DNA of 64,000 bases from Flavobacterium salmonis (GCF_903819435.1 NZ_CAIJDP010000069.1:62001-126000); one strand, 5' to 3'. Positions 9,882-18,140 are shown, numbered from the stretch's first letter. Numbers and translations are program-made. The notes: generated by a model from the sequence alone, not told the origin.

Positions 9882-10838
9882 TTAAAAATTAACTTCCCGT
9901 GCTATTTTATAACGTGATTCGTTGTTTTTAGTTCGCAAAATAATTTCTCCCAGAAAACCTGCCAAAAATAACTGCGTTCCTAAAATCATTGTTGTCAGCG
10001 CAATAAAAAACCAGGGATTACTGGTAATTAAACTATATTTCATTCCATTATACATATGGTATAATTTAGAGATGCCTATATAACCGGCTAATAAAAATCC
10101 GATGATAAACATTAAAGAGCCAATTGCGCCAAACAAATGCATAGGTCTTTTTCCGAATCGTGACAAAAACCAAATCGTAATCAAATCAAGGAATCCGTTA
10201 ACGAAACGCTCCATTCCAAATTTTGTTTCGCCGTATTTTCTGGCTTGGTGAATTACGACTTTTTCGCCAATTTTGTTAAATCCGGCATTTTTCGCCAAAA
10301 CCGGAATGTATCTGTGCATTTCGCCCGAAACTTCAACGTTTTTTACGACGGCATTTTTATAAGCCTTTAATCCACAGTTAAAATCATTCAATTCAACTCC
10401 GGAAGTTTTTCTTGCTGCCCAGTTAAACAATTTAGAGGGAAGGTTTTTGGCTACAACAGAGTCGTATCGTTTCTTTTTCCAGCCAGAAACCAAATCATAT
10501 TTCTGAGTAGTGATCATTTCGTATAGTCCCGGAATTTCATCAGGACTATCTTGTAAATCGGCATCCATAGTAATAATAACATCACCTTGTGCTTTTGCAA
10601 AACCAGCATGTAGTGCCTGAGATTTTCCAAAGTTTTTCATAAAACGAATTCCTTTTACATTCGGATTTTCGTTAGAAAAGCTTTCAATAATGTTCCACGA
10701 ATCATCTGTACTGCCATCATCCACAAAAATGATTTCATAAGAATAATTGTTAGACTGCATCACTTTAATAATCCATGAGTAGAGCTCTTTCAGTGATTCC
10801 TCCTCGTTTAGAAGTGGTATAAGTATAGATAAATTCAC
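9882..10838 (-). CDS. Glycosyltransferase family 2, membrane-anchored (DPM1/GtrB-like)
   Basis: A 318-residue GT-A enzyme. The N-terminal catalytic domain has LNEEESLKEL, VDDGSTDDSW (nucleotide-sugar binding) and the metal site MDADLQDSPDEI. Two C-terminal membrane helices (about residues 232-256 and 270-295) match the polyprenyl-phosphate glycosyltransferase branch that loads a sugar onto a lipid carrier at the inner membrane. The start is GTG in a TAGTG overlap with the upstream DUF4199 stop, so the two are translationally coupled. The donor sugar is unknown. Confidence 0.87.
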   Translation of the reverse strand: MNLSILIPLLNEEESLKELYSWIIKVMQSNNYSYEIIFVDDGSTDDSWNIIESFSNENPNVKGIRFMKNFGKSQALHAGFAKAQGDVIITMDADLQDSPDEIPGLYEMITTQKYDLVSGWKKKRYDSVVAKNLPSKLFNWAARKTSGVELNDFNCGLKAYKNAVVKNVEVSGEMHRYIPVLAKNAGFNKIGEKVVIHQARKYGETKFGMERFVNGFLDLITIWFLSRFGKRPMHLFGAIGSLMFIIGFLLAGYIGISKLYHMYNGMKYSLITSNPWFFIALTTMILGTQLFLAGFLGEIILRTKNNESRYKIAREVNF

Positions 10839-11356
10839 TATTGTTGTAATGGTTTAGATTTGATAATTGCTGATATAATCAAGTTAAAAATAGAACTTAC
10901 AACTATTGAAAAAAGACCTCCTTTAATAAGGTTTCCGATAGAGAAATTGTCGTTTTTTAATAATTCATTTAGTTCTGATGAAGTTTTACCCATAGCTTTA
11001 AAAATCTCTAATTGTTTAGAGTTCATGAAATTATTTATTTCAGGTTTAAATTCAGGAGCTATGAAGTTGTATAAAATATAATTAAACGTTATCGATATAA
11101 ATATTCCAATACTTGTTGATATTAATAAGGTGGTGAAAGAATCTTTAAAAGTAATTATATTACCTAATTTTTTTTTAGTTGTAATTGCCTGAAATATTCT
11201 AATTACCCAATATAACAACCAAACGATTATGCCAAAGATGGAGCTTTTATAAACAGCTGATCCACCGATGTATACAAAAGTTTGCGATAAACAAGCAACA
11301 ATTCCTATGATTAAACCAAATGTAATTCCATTCTTTTTTATAACTTCATTAATCAT
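10838..11356 (-). CDS. DUF4199 family membrane protein
   Basis: Starting at the ATG at 11356 (MINEVIKKNG) gives 172 residues. A longer frame upstream exists but its extra 47 residues look non-coding. Helices appear near residues 10-30, 35-57, 75-100 and 145-165, the four-helix layout of DUF4199 proteins. Function is unknown; in flavobacteria the family is often encoded next to a DPM1-like glycosyltransferase, as here with a one-base overlap, so a role with that enzyme in the membrane is plausible. Confidence 0.7.
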   Translation of the reverse strand: MINEVIKKNGITFGLIIGIVACLSQTFVYIGGSAVYKSSIFGIIVWLLYWVIRIFQAITTKKKLGNIITFKDSFTTLLISTSIGIFISITFNYILYNFIAPEFKPEINNFMNSKQLEIFKAMGKTSSELNELLKNDNFSIGNLIKGGLFSIVVSSIFNLIISAIIKSKPLQQ

Positions 11357-11458
11357 ATTTATATGTTTTAAAAATAATCCACAAATATAGCAATTCCGAA
11401 TATAATCAAAGTTAAAAAAAAGCTTTTTGAATTTAACTAAAAAAAAGTGGGCTAAAGA

Positions 11459-11488
11459 TTTGTATATTAAAAAAGAATTGTAAATTTG
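11459..11488 (+). promoter_or_regulatory. Flavobacterial promoter of rpmE2
   Basis: TTTG at 11459-11462, an 18-nt spacer and TAAATTTG at 11481-11488 fit the Bacteroidota -33/-7 consensus (TTTG ... TAnnTTTG). Transcription would start near 11495, leaving a leader of about 110 nt before rpmE2. Confidence 0.7.
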
Positions 11489-11606
11489 CAAACTCAAAAT
11501 AATTAAAAGTTTTAAACAAGAAAGAGTATCCTTTGTTTACACCTTTTTCTAGCCATGAAAAAGCTTCAAAATAAAAGTGCTCTGAAACAATAAATAAAAA
11601 GAAAAG

Positions 11607-11861
11607 ATGAAAAAAGGAATCCACCCGGAAAATTACAGATTAGTTGCATTTAAAGACATGTCAAATGATGACGTTTTTATTACTAAATCTACTGCAGATA
11701 CAAGAGAAACAATTGAAGTTGACGGAGTTGAGTATCCTGTTGTAAAAATGGAGATTTCAAGAACATCTCACCCTTTTTATACTGGTAAATCTAAACTTAT
11801 TGATACTGCAGGACGTATTGACAAGTTCAAAACTAAATATGCAAAACACGCTAAAAAATAA
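11607..11861 (+). CDS. rpmE2: 50S ribosomal protein L31 type B
   Basis: An 84-residue protein beginning [19 protein letters not shown], with the [20 protein letters not shown] core typical of L31. It lacks the cysteine zinc ligands of type A L31, so it is the zinc-independent type B form, which is the usual form in Bacteroidota. L31 bridges the ribosomal subunits. It has its own promoter and a strong terminator. The 110-nt leader may hold a regulatory fold, but I see no named motif. Confidence 0.95.
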   Translation: MKKGIHPENYRLVAFKDMSNDDVFITKSTADTRETIEVDGVEYPVVKMEISRTSHPFYTGKSKLIDTAGRIDKFKTKYAKHAKK

Positions 11862-11880
11862 TAGCTGTTTTAAACTATAC

Positions 11881-11910
11881 AAAAGCCTTCCAGTCCGGGA
11901 GGCTTTTTTT
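11881..11910 (+). terminator. Terminator of rpmE2
   Basis: AAAAGCCTtCC - AGTCC - GGgAGGCTTTTTTT forms a strong G/C stem with a T7 tail about 20 nt after the rpmE2 stop. Confidence 0.85.
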
Positions 11911-11948
11911 ATGCGGTGATTTTTTAAATTCCTCAAAAAATTAATCTT

Positions 11949-11956
11949 TATCTTTG
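11949..11956 (+). promoter_or_regulatory. -7 box upstream of the Crp/Fnr pseudogene
   Basis: TATCTTTG matches TAnnTTTG and lies 27 nt before the ATG. No clear -33 TTTG is seen at the right distance, so this is a weaker call. Confidence 0.4.
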
Positions 11957-11983
11957 AAAAGAATTCATCTTAATTAAAAAGCA

Positions 11984-12559
11984 ATGGATTTTCTAAAAGA
12001 TATTTTTATTAATAAACTCGGACTGGAAATACACCATCTTGAAAAGTTCATTAGCTTAACTAAAATTAAAACCTTAAAGAAAAAAGAATTTCTGATTCAG
12101 GAAGGAACTGTTTGTGAATTCATAGGATTTGTTGTTTCCGGGAAACTTAGGTCTTATGTTCAAAATGATAGTGTAGAATTCAATAATGATTTTTATCTGC
12201 AGAATAGTCTGGTTACGGCCTATACAAGTTATCTAACCCGGAATCCAACAAATTGCAATATTGAAGCTTTGGCTGATACAGGAATCATTTGTATTACTTA
12301 TAAATAATTTAATGCGTTGATTGAAGAGGATGTCCGTTTTTTGAAATTAGCAAAATATATCTCGGATGTTTTCTTTATTAAAAAATGCAAACGCGAAACT
12401 TCATTTTTGAAAAACTCTGCAACAGAAAGGTTTGAGCCCCTTTGTAAAGCCTATCCCGGAATCGAACAGGAAATTTCGCAATACCATATTGCTTCTTATT
12501 TAGGAATAAAACCGGAATCGTTAAGCCGCATTAAACTCTTAACATACATCAATAAATAA
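11984..12559 (+). pseudogene. Crp/Fnr-type regulator interrupted by an in-frame TAA
   Basis: Two open frames lie in the same phase: 107 residues with a cyclic-nucleotide-binding-like beta-roll (FLIQEGTVCEFIGFVVSGK), then a TAA at 12305-12307, then a winged-helix end (ASYLGIKPESLSRIK). Joined, they give about 190 codons, the normal length of this family, with no frameshift or missing block: CITYK-stop-FNALIEEDVR. A single substitution of a Q, E or K codon would create the TAA. The second half has only a TTG start. Members often control the tautomerase-type gene that follows. Readthrough is possible but unlikely. Confidence 0.75.
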
Positions 12560-12611
12560 GTGTGTTTTTAGATTGAGTTTTGTACTTCAGTAATCAATAA
12601 ATATTTGAAGT

Positions 12612-13037
12612 ATGCTAGCAATTGATCTTAAAGTCAGCGGTAAAGAAAATCCTGCTTTAGTAAAAGAACTCGTGAAAACGATTAGTAGTCTCACAAATCA
12701 AATACTGCATAAAAAGCCTGAAGTTACAGTTGTAACCGTATCTTTTATTTCGGATTGTTTATGGTTTGTAAATTCAGAATCTTTAGCTGAATTAAAAAAG
12801 AACAGTTTCTTTTTGACGATCAAAATTTCAGGCTCAATCAACCTCAAAGATGACAAGGCAAAATATATAGAGGCTTTGCATAATTTGCTGTCAGAGCTAC
12901 TTGGAAATGTTTATCCGGTAAGTTATTCAGCAATCGAAGAAATGAAAGCTGATGCTTACGGTTATGAAGTGCTTACTATTGAGTATAAAATTATCAGCAA
13001 TAAAATTTCAAATTTCAAAAAAGAAGATAACCTTTAA
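12612..13037 (+). CDS. Tautomerase-like protein lacking catalytic Pro1
   Basis: A 141-residue protein whose body fits the tautomerase/4-oxalocrotonate tautomerase-like superfamily: repeated beta-alpha-beta halves, KKPEVTVVTVSFI, then AKYIEALHNLLSELLG and ADAYGYEVLTIEY at the end. In active members the residue after the start Met is proline, whose free amine is the catalytic base; here it is Leu (MLAIDLK). CCA to CTA, one base change, would explain this. The gene is open throughout, but sits between two genes with nonsense codons, so it may be inactive or have another role. Confidence 0.6.
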   Translation: MLAIDLKVSGKENPALVKELVKTISSLTNQILHKKPEVTVVTVSFISDCLWFVNSESLAELKKNSFFLTIKISGSINLKDDKAKYIEALHNLLSELLGNVYPVSYSAIEEMKADAYGYEVLTIEYKIISNKISNFKKEDNL

Positions 13038-13048
13038 ATAAAACAGAA

Positions 13049-13576
13049 ATGGAAAAATTTAAAATAACGGCGATTTTGCTTTTGGTAATCTTGCTATTTT
13101 ATGGGCAGTAAAAAACAGACGATAAAAAAATAATATTTGCCATGATTGACGACTATTCGAAAAGTGTCATTGTAAAAGATTTTGTTGTGTTTTATGGTTT
13201 ATTTAATGATGGAAATGTAACCTGGTGCGCAGGCTATAAAGATCGGACTCAGGCCAAAGAAATTGAAGCAAAAGGGAAGGTAAAAGCAGGTAGTAATTAT
13301 TTCTCCGGATCGTATAAAGGTTTTATGAGAAGTTTGTTCAGGCACCAATCTACTGAAGATAAGTTTGATAATATTAAAGTTATCGAATATGGAACTGTAG
13401 CTTCTGTAATAATGGATTACAGTTTTTGGGCAGATGGCAAAATGACAAATTGGGGCAGCAAGTATTTAAATCTCATAAAAAGAGATGGAAAATGGTAAAT
13501 TACAAGTGTAATTTACTCATTAGAATTGATTCAATATTTTAAACAACCCGCTATTGAAGAGCGGCTTAGGAACTAA
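13049..13576 (+). pseudogene. NTF2-like exported protein with two in-frame TAA codons
   Basis: ATG at 13049 opens a signal peptide (FKITAILLLVILLFYGQ), stopped by TAA at 13109-13111. The same frame continues as KTDDKKIIFAMIDDYSKS into 118 open residues of NTF2/SnoaL-like character (WADGKMTNWGSKYLNLI), then meets TAA at 13496-13498 straight after RDGKW. The frame again continues sensibly as ITSVIYSLELIQYF to a stop at 13574-13576. NTF2-like proteins often end in W-K-I-x-S-V, so the second TAA probably replaced a lysine codon. Only point changes are needed to restore about 175 residues. Confidence 0.65.
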
Positions 13577-13655
13577 ATTTGGTTCTGAATTTTGAATAGA
13601 AAAAGGCTGTTTATTTCGCTGAAAAACATGTTTACTGATACAAATAAAATATTTG

Positions 13656-13663
13656 TAACTTTG
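13656..13663 (+). promoter_or_regulatory. -7 box upstream of the GlmU-like gene
   Basis: TAACTTTG fits TAnnTTTG and lies 48 nt before the ATG at 13712. A good -33 element is not obvious. Confidence 0.5.
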
Positions 13664-13711
13664 AACCTGATAACCAAATCAAGATTTTAACAAGCGCCAA
13701 ATTTATTATTT

Positions 13712-14887
13712 ATGAACTACATTCTTTTTGATGGGCCCGTTCGAAATGCTTTATTACCTTTTACTTTTACAAGGCCCGTGGCTGATATTCTAATCGGAAT
13801 CATGACGATTCGTCAAAAGTGGGAGGCTCGTTTAGGTTCTACTATTACAACAATTACCGAAGATTATTTATCTGCTAAATTTCCGATGGTGGAAATGGAA
13901 GAGAATGTTATGATAAATGCTGCGTATTTACCAAATGATACACTTGTCGAAATTGTTTCTGATTTAAAGGAAAATCAGGCCATTTTTAAAGGTGAGGATG
14001 TGATTGCTTTTTTTACGACTGAAAATCAGGAAGAAGTTGATTTTGATTTGTATGAAATTATTCAGTACAACGATGATTGTTTAACAGTTGAGCATACCTG
14101 GGATATTTTCTCAAAAAATGATGCTGCTATTCGTGCTGATTTTGCATATTTGACAGAAGACAGAAAATCACAACCAATTCCGAAAAGTGTAAATGTTATT
14201 GCGCCAGAAAATATTTTTATTGAAGAGGGAGCTAAATTAGAATTTGTTACCCTGAATGCATCGACTGGTCCTATATATATAGGTAAGAATGCTGAAATCA
14301 TGGAAGGAACCGTAATTCGTGGTCCTTTTGCTTTATGCGAAAATGCCCAGGTGAAACTAAATGCAAAAGTTTACGGGCCTACAACCGTTGGTCCGGGGTC
14401 AAGGATAGGCGGAGAGGTGAAGAGTGCTGTTCTTTTTGCTAATTCAAATAAAGGTCATGACGGATTTTTAGGTGATTCTGTTTTGGGTGAATGGTGTAAT
14501 ATTGGTGCAGATAGTAATAATTCGAATCTGAAAAATAACTATGAAGAAGTTAAATTATGGAGCTATGAAACAGAAGGTTTTGAAAAAACAGGGCTTCAGT
14601 TTTGCGGTTTGATGATGGGGGATCACAGTAAATGCGGTATCAATACGATGTTTAACACCGGAACGGTAGTAGGAGTGAGTGCTAATATTTTTGGTTCTGG
14701 TTTTCCTAGAAATTTCGTCCCGAGCTTTTCATGGGGTGGATCTGCCGGCTTTACGACTTATATTACCAAGAAAGCTTTTGAAACTGCTAAATTGGTAATG
14801 GGAAGAAGAAATATCGAATTTGACGAAACAGAAGCTGCCATCTTAGAACATGTTTTTGAGGAAACCAAAAAATGGAGAAAAGATTAA
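13712..14887 (+). CDS. GlmU-like sugar nucleotidyltransferase (TIGR03991 type)
   Basis: A 391-residue cytoplasmic protein. The opening MNYILFDGPVRNALLPFTFT followed by RPVADILIGIMTIRQKWE is characteristic of the alternative GlmU-like family of Bacteroidota. The C-terminal half has hexapeptide-type repeats of a left-handed beta-helix (for example IYIGKNAEIMEGTVIRGPFA). The family is thought to carry out UDP-GlcNAc formation (glucosamine-1-phosphate acetylation and uridylylation) for peptidoglycan and LPS, though the exact reaction here is inferred. The length and both domains appear intact. Confidence 0.83.
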   Translation: MNYILFDGPVRNALLPFTFTRPVADILIGIMTIRQKWEARLGSTITTITEDYLSAKFPMVEMEENVMINAAYLPNDTLVEIVSDLKENQAIFKGEDVIAFFTTENQEEVDFDLYEIIQYNDDCLTVEHTWDIFSKNDAAIRADFAYLTEDRKSQPIPKSVNVIAPENIFIEEGAKLEFVTLNASTGPIYIGKNAEIMEGTVIRGPFALCENAQVKLNAKVYGPTTVGPGSRIGGEVKSAVLFANSNKGHDGFLGDSVLGEWCNIGADSNNSNLKNNYEEVKLWSYETEGFEKTGLQFCGLMMGDHSKCGINTMFNTGTVVGVSANIFGSGFPRNFVPSFSWGGSAGFTTYITKKAFETAKLVMGRRNIEFDETEAAILEHVFEETKKWRKD

Positions 14888-14931
14888 TGTGTCAATTATA
14901 TAATTAGTCAATTAGATAATTGAAAATATTG

Positions 14932-14966
14932 CTCCGCAAAGTTTAATGCTTGGTGGAGTTTTTTTT
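14932..14966 (+). terminator. Terminator after the GlmU-like gene
   Basis: CTCCgcaAAG - tttaatg - CTTggtGGAG followed by eight T. It sits between two AT-rich repeat blocks (14893-14922 and 14993-15029). Confidence 0.75.
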
Positions 14967-14992
14967 GTTTAAAAGCTTTTCGTTTTAAGTAG

Positions 14993-15029
14993 AATTATCT
15001 AATTATCTAATTGTCAAATTCTCTAATTA
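14993..15029. repeat. AT-rich dispersed repeat (AATTATCTAATT family), copy 1
   Basis: AATTATCTAATT-AT-CTAATTG with a downstream AAATTCTCTAATT. A related inverted block (CAATTAGATAATTG) lies at 14909-14922. A second, clearly related copy is at 39719-39763, with the same order of AATTATCTAATT, CTAATTG and ATTCTCTAATT. Confidence 0.55.
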
Positions 15030-15041
15030 AATCTATCTTTG
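15011..15041 (+). promoter_or_regulatory. Promoter of the ABC-F gene
   Basis: TTG at 15011-15013, a 20-nt spacer and TATCTTTG at 15034-15041, followed by a leader of about 60 nt. The -33 element falls inside the AT-rich repeat, so the repeat may supply part of the promoter. Confidence 0.55.
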
Positions 15042-15106
15042 CACCTTCAAAAAAATACTTGCTAAGACGTCTGATGATCTAAGCAGTCTAAAATCTAAAA
15101 ATCTAA

Positions 15107-16741
15107 ATGATTACAGTTAACGATATTTCGGTTCAGTTTGGTGGAACTACATTATTTAGCGATGTTTCTTTTGCTATCAATGAAAACGATAAAATTGCCC
15201 TTATGGGTAAAAATGGTGCGGGGAAATCGACACTTTTAAAAATAATTGCAGGTCAAAGTAAGCCTTCTACCGGTAGTATTTCTACGCCAAAAGATGCTGT
15301 TGTAGCTTATTTGCCTCAGCATTTGCTGACACAGGATGGAGCGACTGTTATGGAAGAAGCATCAAAAGCTTTTGGGGAAGTTTTTAGAATGAAAGCAGAA
15401 ATTGATGAGATCAACGAACAATTAACTGTTCGTACCGATTATGAAAGTGATGCTTACATGAAGCTGATCGAAAGGGTTTCGGATTTAAGTGAGAAGTATT
15501 ATGCAATTGAAGAGGTAAATTATGAGGCTGAAGTTGAGAAAATTTTAGTTGGTTTAGGTTTTGAACGTGAGGATTTCGCAAGGCAAACTTCTGAGTTTTC
15601 AGGAGGATGGCGAATGCGTATTGAATTGGCTAAAATTTTACTACAAAAACCTGATTTGATTTTGCTGGATGAGCCTACCAATCATATGGATATTGAAAGT
15701 ATTCAGTGGTTAGAGGAGTTTTTAATTAATCAGGCTAAAGCAGTTGTGGTGATTTCCCATGATAGAGCTTTTGTAGATAATATTACAAATCGTACCATTG
15801 AAGTGACGATGGGAAGAATTTACGATTATAAAGCCAAATATTCTCATTATTTAGAGTTGAGAAAAGACCGTCGCGTTCATCAGCAAAAAGCATACGACGA
15901 ACAGCAAAAAATGATTGCGGATAACAGGGCGTTTATTGATCGTTTTAAAGGAACGTTTTCTAAAACAGATGCGGTTCAGTCGCGTGTTAAGATGTTGGAA
16001 AAATTAGTTATTGTTCAGGTTGATGAGGTTGATAATTCTGCGCTAAAATTAAAATTTCCGCCGGCTGCACGTTCAGGACAATATCCTGTTGTGGTAAAAG
16101 ATCTTTCTAAATCTTACGGCGATCATGTCGTTTTTAAAGATGCTAATATTGTAATCGAACGCGGTCAGAAAGTTGCTTTTGTTGGAAAGAATGGTGAAGG
16201 AAAATCAACTATGATCAAAGCCATTATGAAGGAAATTGGTATTGATGAAGGAAGTGTAGAAATTGGTCATAACTCGCAAATTGGTTATTTTGCTCAGAAT
16301 CAGGCTTCTTTGTTAGATGAAAATGCAACAATTTTTGAAACTATTGATGCTATTGCGGTCGGAGATATTCGTACGCAGATTAAAAATATATTAGGGGCGT
16401 TTATGTTTCAGGGGGATGACATTACCAAAAAAGTAAAAGTGCTTTCGGGTGGAGAAAAAACCCGTTTGGCAATGATCAAATTATTGCTTGAGCCGGTAAA
16501 CTTGTTGATTCTGGATGAGCCTTCGAATCATCTGGATATGAAAACCAAAGATATTATAAAGGATGCTTTGCGTGATTTTGACGGAACACTGATTCTGGTT
16601 TCTCATGATCGTGATTTCCTTGACGGATTGGCAACTAAAGTTTTTGAATTTGGAAATAAACGTGTGAAAGAACATTTTGAAGATGTGGCAGGTTTTCTGG
16701 CACATAAAAAAATGGATTCTATGAGGGAGATTGAGAAATAA
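15107..16741 (+). CDS. ABC-F family ATPase (translation factor type)
   Basis: A 544-residue soluble protein with two ABC cassettes and no membrane helices. First cassette: Walker A GKNGAGKST, signature FSGGWRMR, Walker B LILLDEPTNHMD. A charged linker of the P-site tRNA interaction motif type (about residues 240-310) comes next. Second cassette: GKNGEGKST, LSGGEKTR and LLILDEPSNHLD. ABC-F proteins bind the ribosomal E site and modulate stalled translation; the compact size suggests the Uup/YbiT-like housekeeping branch rather than a drug-resistance type. It has its own promoter and terminator. Confidence 0.92.
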   Translation: MITVNDISVQFGGTTLFSDVSFAINENDKIALMGKNGAGKSTLLKIIAGQSKPSTGSISTPKDAVVAYLPQHLLTQDGATVMEEASKAFGEVFRMKAEIDEINEQLTVRTDYESDAYMKLIERVSDLSEKYYAIEEVNYEAEVEKILVGLGFEREDFARQTSEFSGGWRMRIELAKILLQKPDLILLDEPTNHMDIESIQWLEEFLINQAKAVVVISHDRAFVDNITNRTIEVTMGRIYDYKAKYSHYLELRKDRRVHQQKAYDEQQKMIADNRAFIDRFKGTFSKTDAVQSRVKMLEKLVIVQVDEVDNSALKLKFPPAARSGQYPVVVKDLSKSYGDHVVFKDANIVIERGQKVAFVGKNGEGKSTMIKAIMKEIGIDEGSVEIGHNSQIGYFAQNQASLLDENATIFETIDAIAVGDIRTQIKNILGAFMFQGDDITKKVKVLSGGEKTRLAMIKLLLEPVNLLILDEPSNHLDMKTKDIIKDALRDFDGTLILVSHDRDFLDGLATKVFEFGNKRVKEHFEDVAGFLAHKKMDSMREIEK

Positions 16742-16766
16742 TTCCTGATTTAGGAGAAGTAAGAAA

Positions 16767-16800
16767 GAAAAAGAGCTGTTCAATTGAGCAGCTCTTTTTC
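16767..16800. terminator. Bidirectional terminator between ABC-F and GNAT-like genes
   Basis: GAAAAAGAGCTG and CAGCTCTTTTTC form a perfect 12-bp inverted repeat around a 10-nt loop, with T or A runs on both sides, between converging genes. Confidence 0.85.
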
Positions 16801-16814
16801 TTTGAAATGTAATT

Positions 16815-17120
16815 CTAAATTCGAATTCCAGGTGGAAGTAATTCTTTGTATTCCGGATTTTTTTTAATGAATAATACAATTTTTGGATGAATTGGCATTA
16901 CTTTCATTTTTTTTTCAATGACAATCTCCATGATGTTTTTAAGTAATGTGTCTATTAGGAGTTGATTTTTAAAATCTTCCGGAGTATTTATTTTTGTTAG
17001 GAAAATCTTTTTCTCCTGAAATGAATATTCAACTGAAAGCATTCCTTCCGGAACTATGGTTTCAAATTGTCTTGCAAAAGAGTTGTCTTTGACCGCCATA
17101 ATAGTTTCAATAGGTTCCAT
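16815..17120 (-). CDS. Small GNAT-like (YidJ/COG2388 type) protein with degenerate active loop
   Basis: A 101-residue protein whose plan follows the minimal GNAT fold of COG2388: LSVEYSFQEKKIFLTKINTP, a helix, KMKVMPIHPKIVLFIKKNPEY and a final ELLPPG. In functional members the turn before the first helix is a glycine-rich acetyl-CoA loop (xGxGIG) and a P-x-C-P-F motif follows. Here these read NQLLIDTLL and PIHPK, so both cofactor-loop glycines and the cysteine are absent. The fold may be kept for a non-catalytic role. The length is normal for the family. Confidence 0.55.
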   Translation of the reverse strand: MEPIETIMAVKDNSFARQFETIVPEGMLSVEYSFQEKKIFLTKINTPEDFKNQLLIDTLLKNIMEIVIEKKMKVMPIHPKIVLFIKKNPEYKELLPPGIRI

Positions 17121-17403
17121 AATTTATCATTTTTTAGCAGGTTTAAAAATATAATATAGATTTAGGGTGATGATTCGGTTTAAAAAAAATCATAGGAAAA
17201 TAGTAAACACGAATGATTTGGACTGTAAAGTTAATCATTTGATTTTCAATATAAAATTATTTTTTAATGACTGCTCTAAAGTTAACTTAGAAATGATTTT
17301 ATGTTTTTGTTTATTTTGATATTCAATTTAAAGCGTAAGACTTGCTGTGTATATTGGTAAAAAAAGTAATTTTAGCTTTTGTAATTAAATTCCTTTTCTA
17401 GCG

Positions 17404-18063
17404 ATGAGTAAAATTCCTGTTTATTTTATGCCCGGTTTGGCTGCTAGTCCGGCCATTTTTGAAAGAATCCAATTAGATGAAGTTATTTTTGAAGTTTGTT
17501 TGCTGGAATGGGAAATTCCTCAGTTAAAAGAATCGTTATCTGATTATGCGCTTCGAATTACAAAAAAAATTAAACATGAAAATCCTGTTTTAATTGGTGT
17601 TTCTTTTGGTGGAATTCTGGTTCAGGAAATGGCAAAACATATCGAAGTCCGAAAAGTGATTATTATTTCGAGTGTGAGAAGCAGTTTGGAGTTTCCAAGG
17701 AGAATGAAAATTGGTAAGGCCACAAAAGCGTACAAGCTGATTCCGATGAAGTTGATTTTGAATATAGAGAATCTGGCTAAGTTTTCTTTTGGTGAAAAAA
17801 TCAATAAGCGCATTAAGTTGTATGAAAAGTTTCTTGCTGTTAGAGATTTGAATTACCTGCAATGGGCTGTAGAATCTGTTATATGTTGGAACCGGAATGA
17901 GATTGATGAAAAAGTAATTCATATTCACGGCGATCAGGATGATGTTTTTCCTATAAAATATATCAATAGTTGTATTGTTGTAAAAGGAGGGACTCATATT
18001 ATGATTCTGAATAAATACAAATGGCTGAATGAGAATTTGCCGTCTATTATATTGGAGGGATAA
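17404..18063 (+). CDS. Alpha/beta hydrolase
   Basis: A 219-residue cytoplasmic protein beginning MSKIPVYFMPGLAASPAIFE. The nucleophile elbow GVSFGG has the catalytic serine, HGDQDDVFP carries the acid and GGTHIMIL the histidine, giving a complete triad. There is no signal peptide. The lid region (about residues 95-150) is basic and amphipathic. The substrate is unknown. The 283 bp upstream (17121-17403) are very AT-rich, with no clear promoter match or repeat that I could name. Confidence 0.75.
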   Translation: MSKIPVYFMPGLAASPAIFERIQLDEVIFEVCLLEWEIPQLKESLSDYALRITKKIKHENPVLIGVSFGGILVQEMAKHIEVRKVIIISSVRSSLEFPRRMKIGKATKAYKLIPMKLILNIENLAKFSFGEKINKRIKLYEKFLAVRDLNYLQWAVESVICWNRNEIDEKVIHIHGDQDDVFPIKYINSCIVVKGGTHIMILNKYKWLNENLPSIILEG

Positions 18064-18088
18064 AATAGCGGTTATTACTATTGTCACC

Positions 18089-18140
18089 CTGAGCGAAGTC
18101 GAAGGCTTTCGTTCTCAAAAAGGGCTTAGACTTCGCTCAG
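18089..18140. repeat. Inverted repeat CTGAGCGAAGTC / GACTTCGCTCAG
   Basis: Perfect 12-bp arms at 18089-18100 and 18129-18140 around a 28-nt loop that itself contains AAGGC and GGGCTT. The base composition is clearly more G/C-rich than the surroundings. The sequence resembles a palindromic repeat widespread between genes in Bacteroidota genomes; it is not obviously a terminator because no T tract follows. Confidence 0.65.

Noticed and set aside
12317..12559. Separate 80-residue gene with TTG start
   Set aside because: It is the C-terminal half of the Crp/Fnr gene in the same frame; no ribosome-binding or promoter signal of its own.
16481..16879. 132-codon minus-strand frame over the ABC-F end and terminator
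   Set aside because: It runs through a perfect terminator and overlaps two better genes.
17590..18087. 165-codon minus-strand open frame opposite the alpha/beta hydrolase gene
   Set aside because: It is antisense to a gene with an intact catalytic triad and has no recognisable motif or start context.
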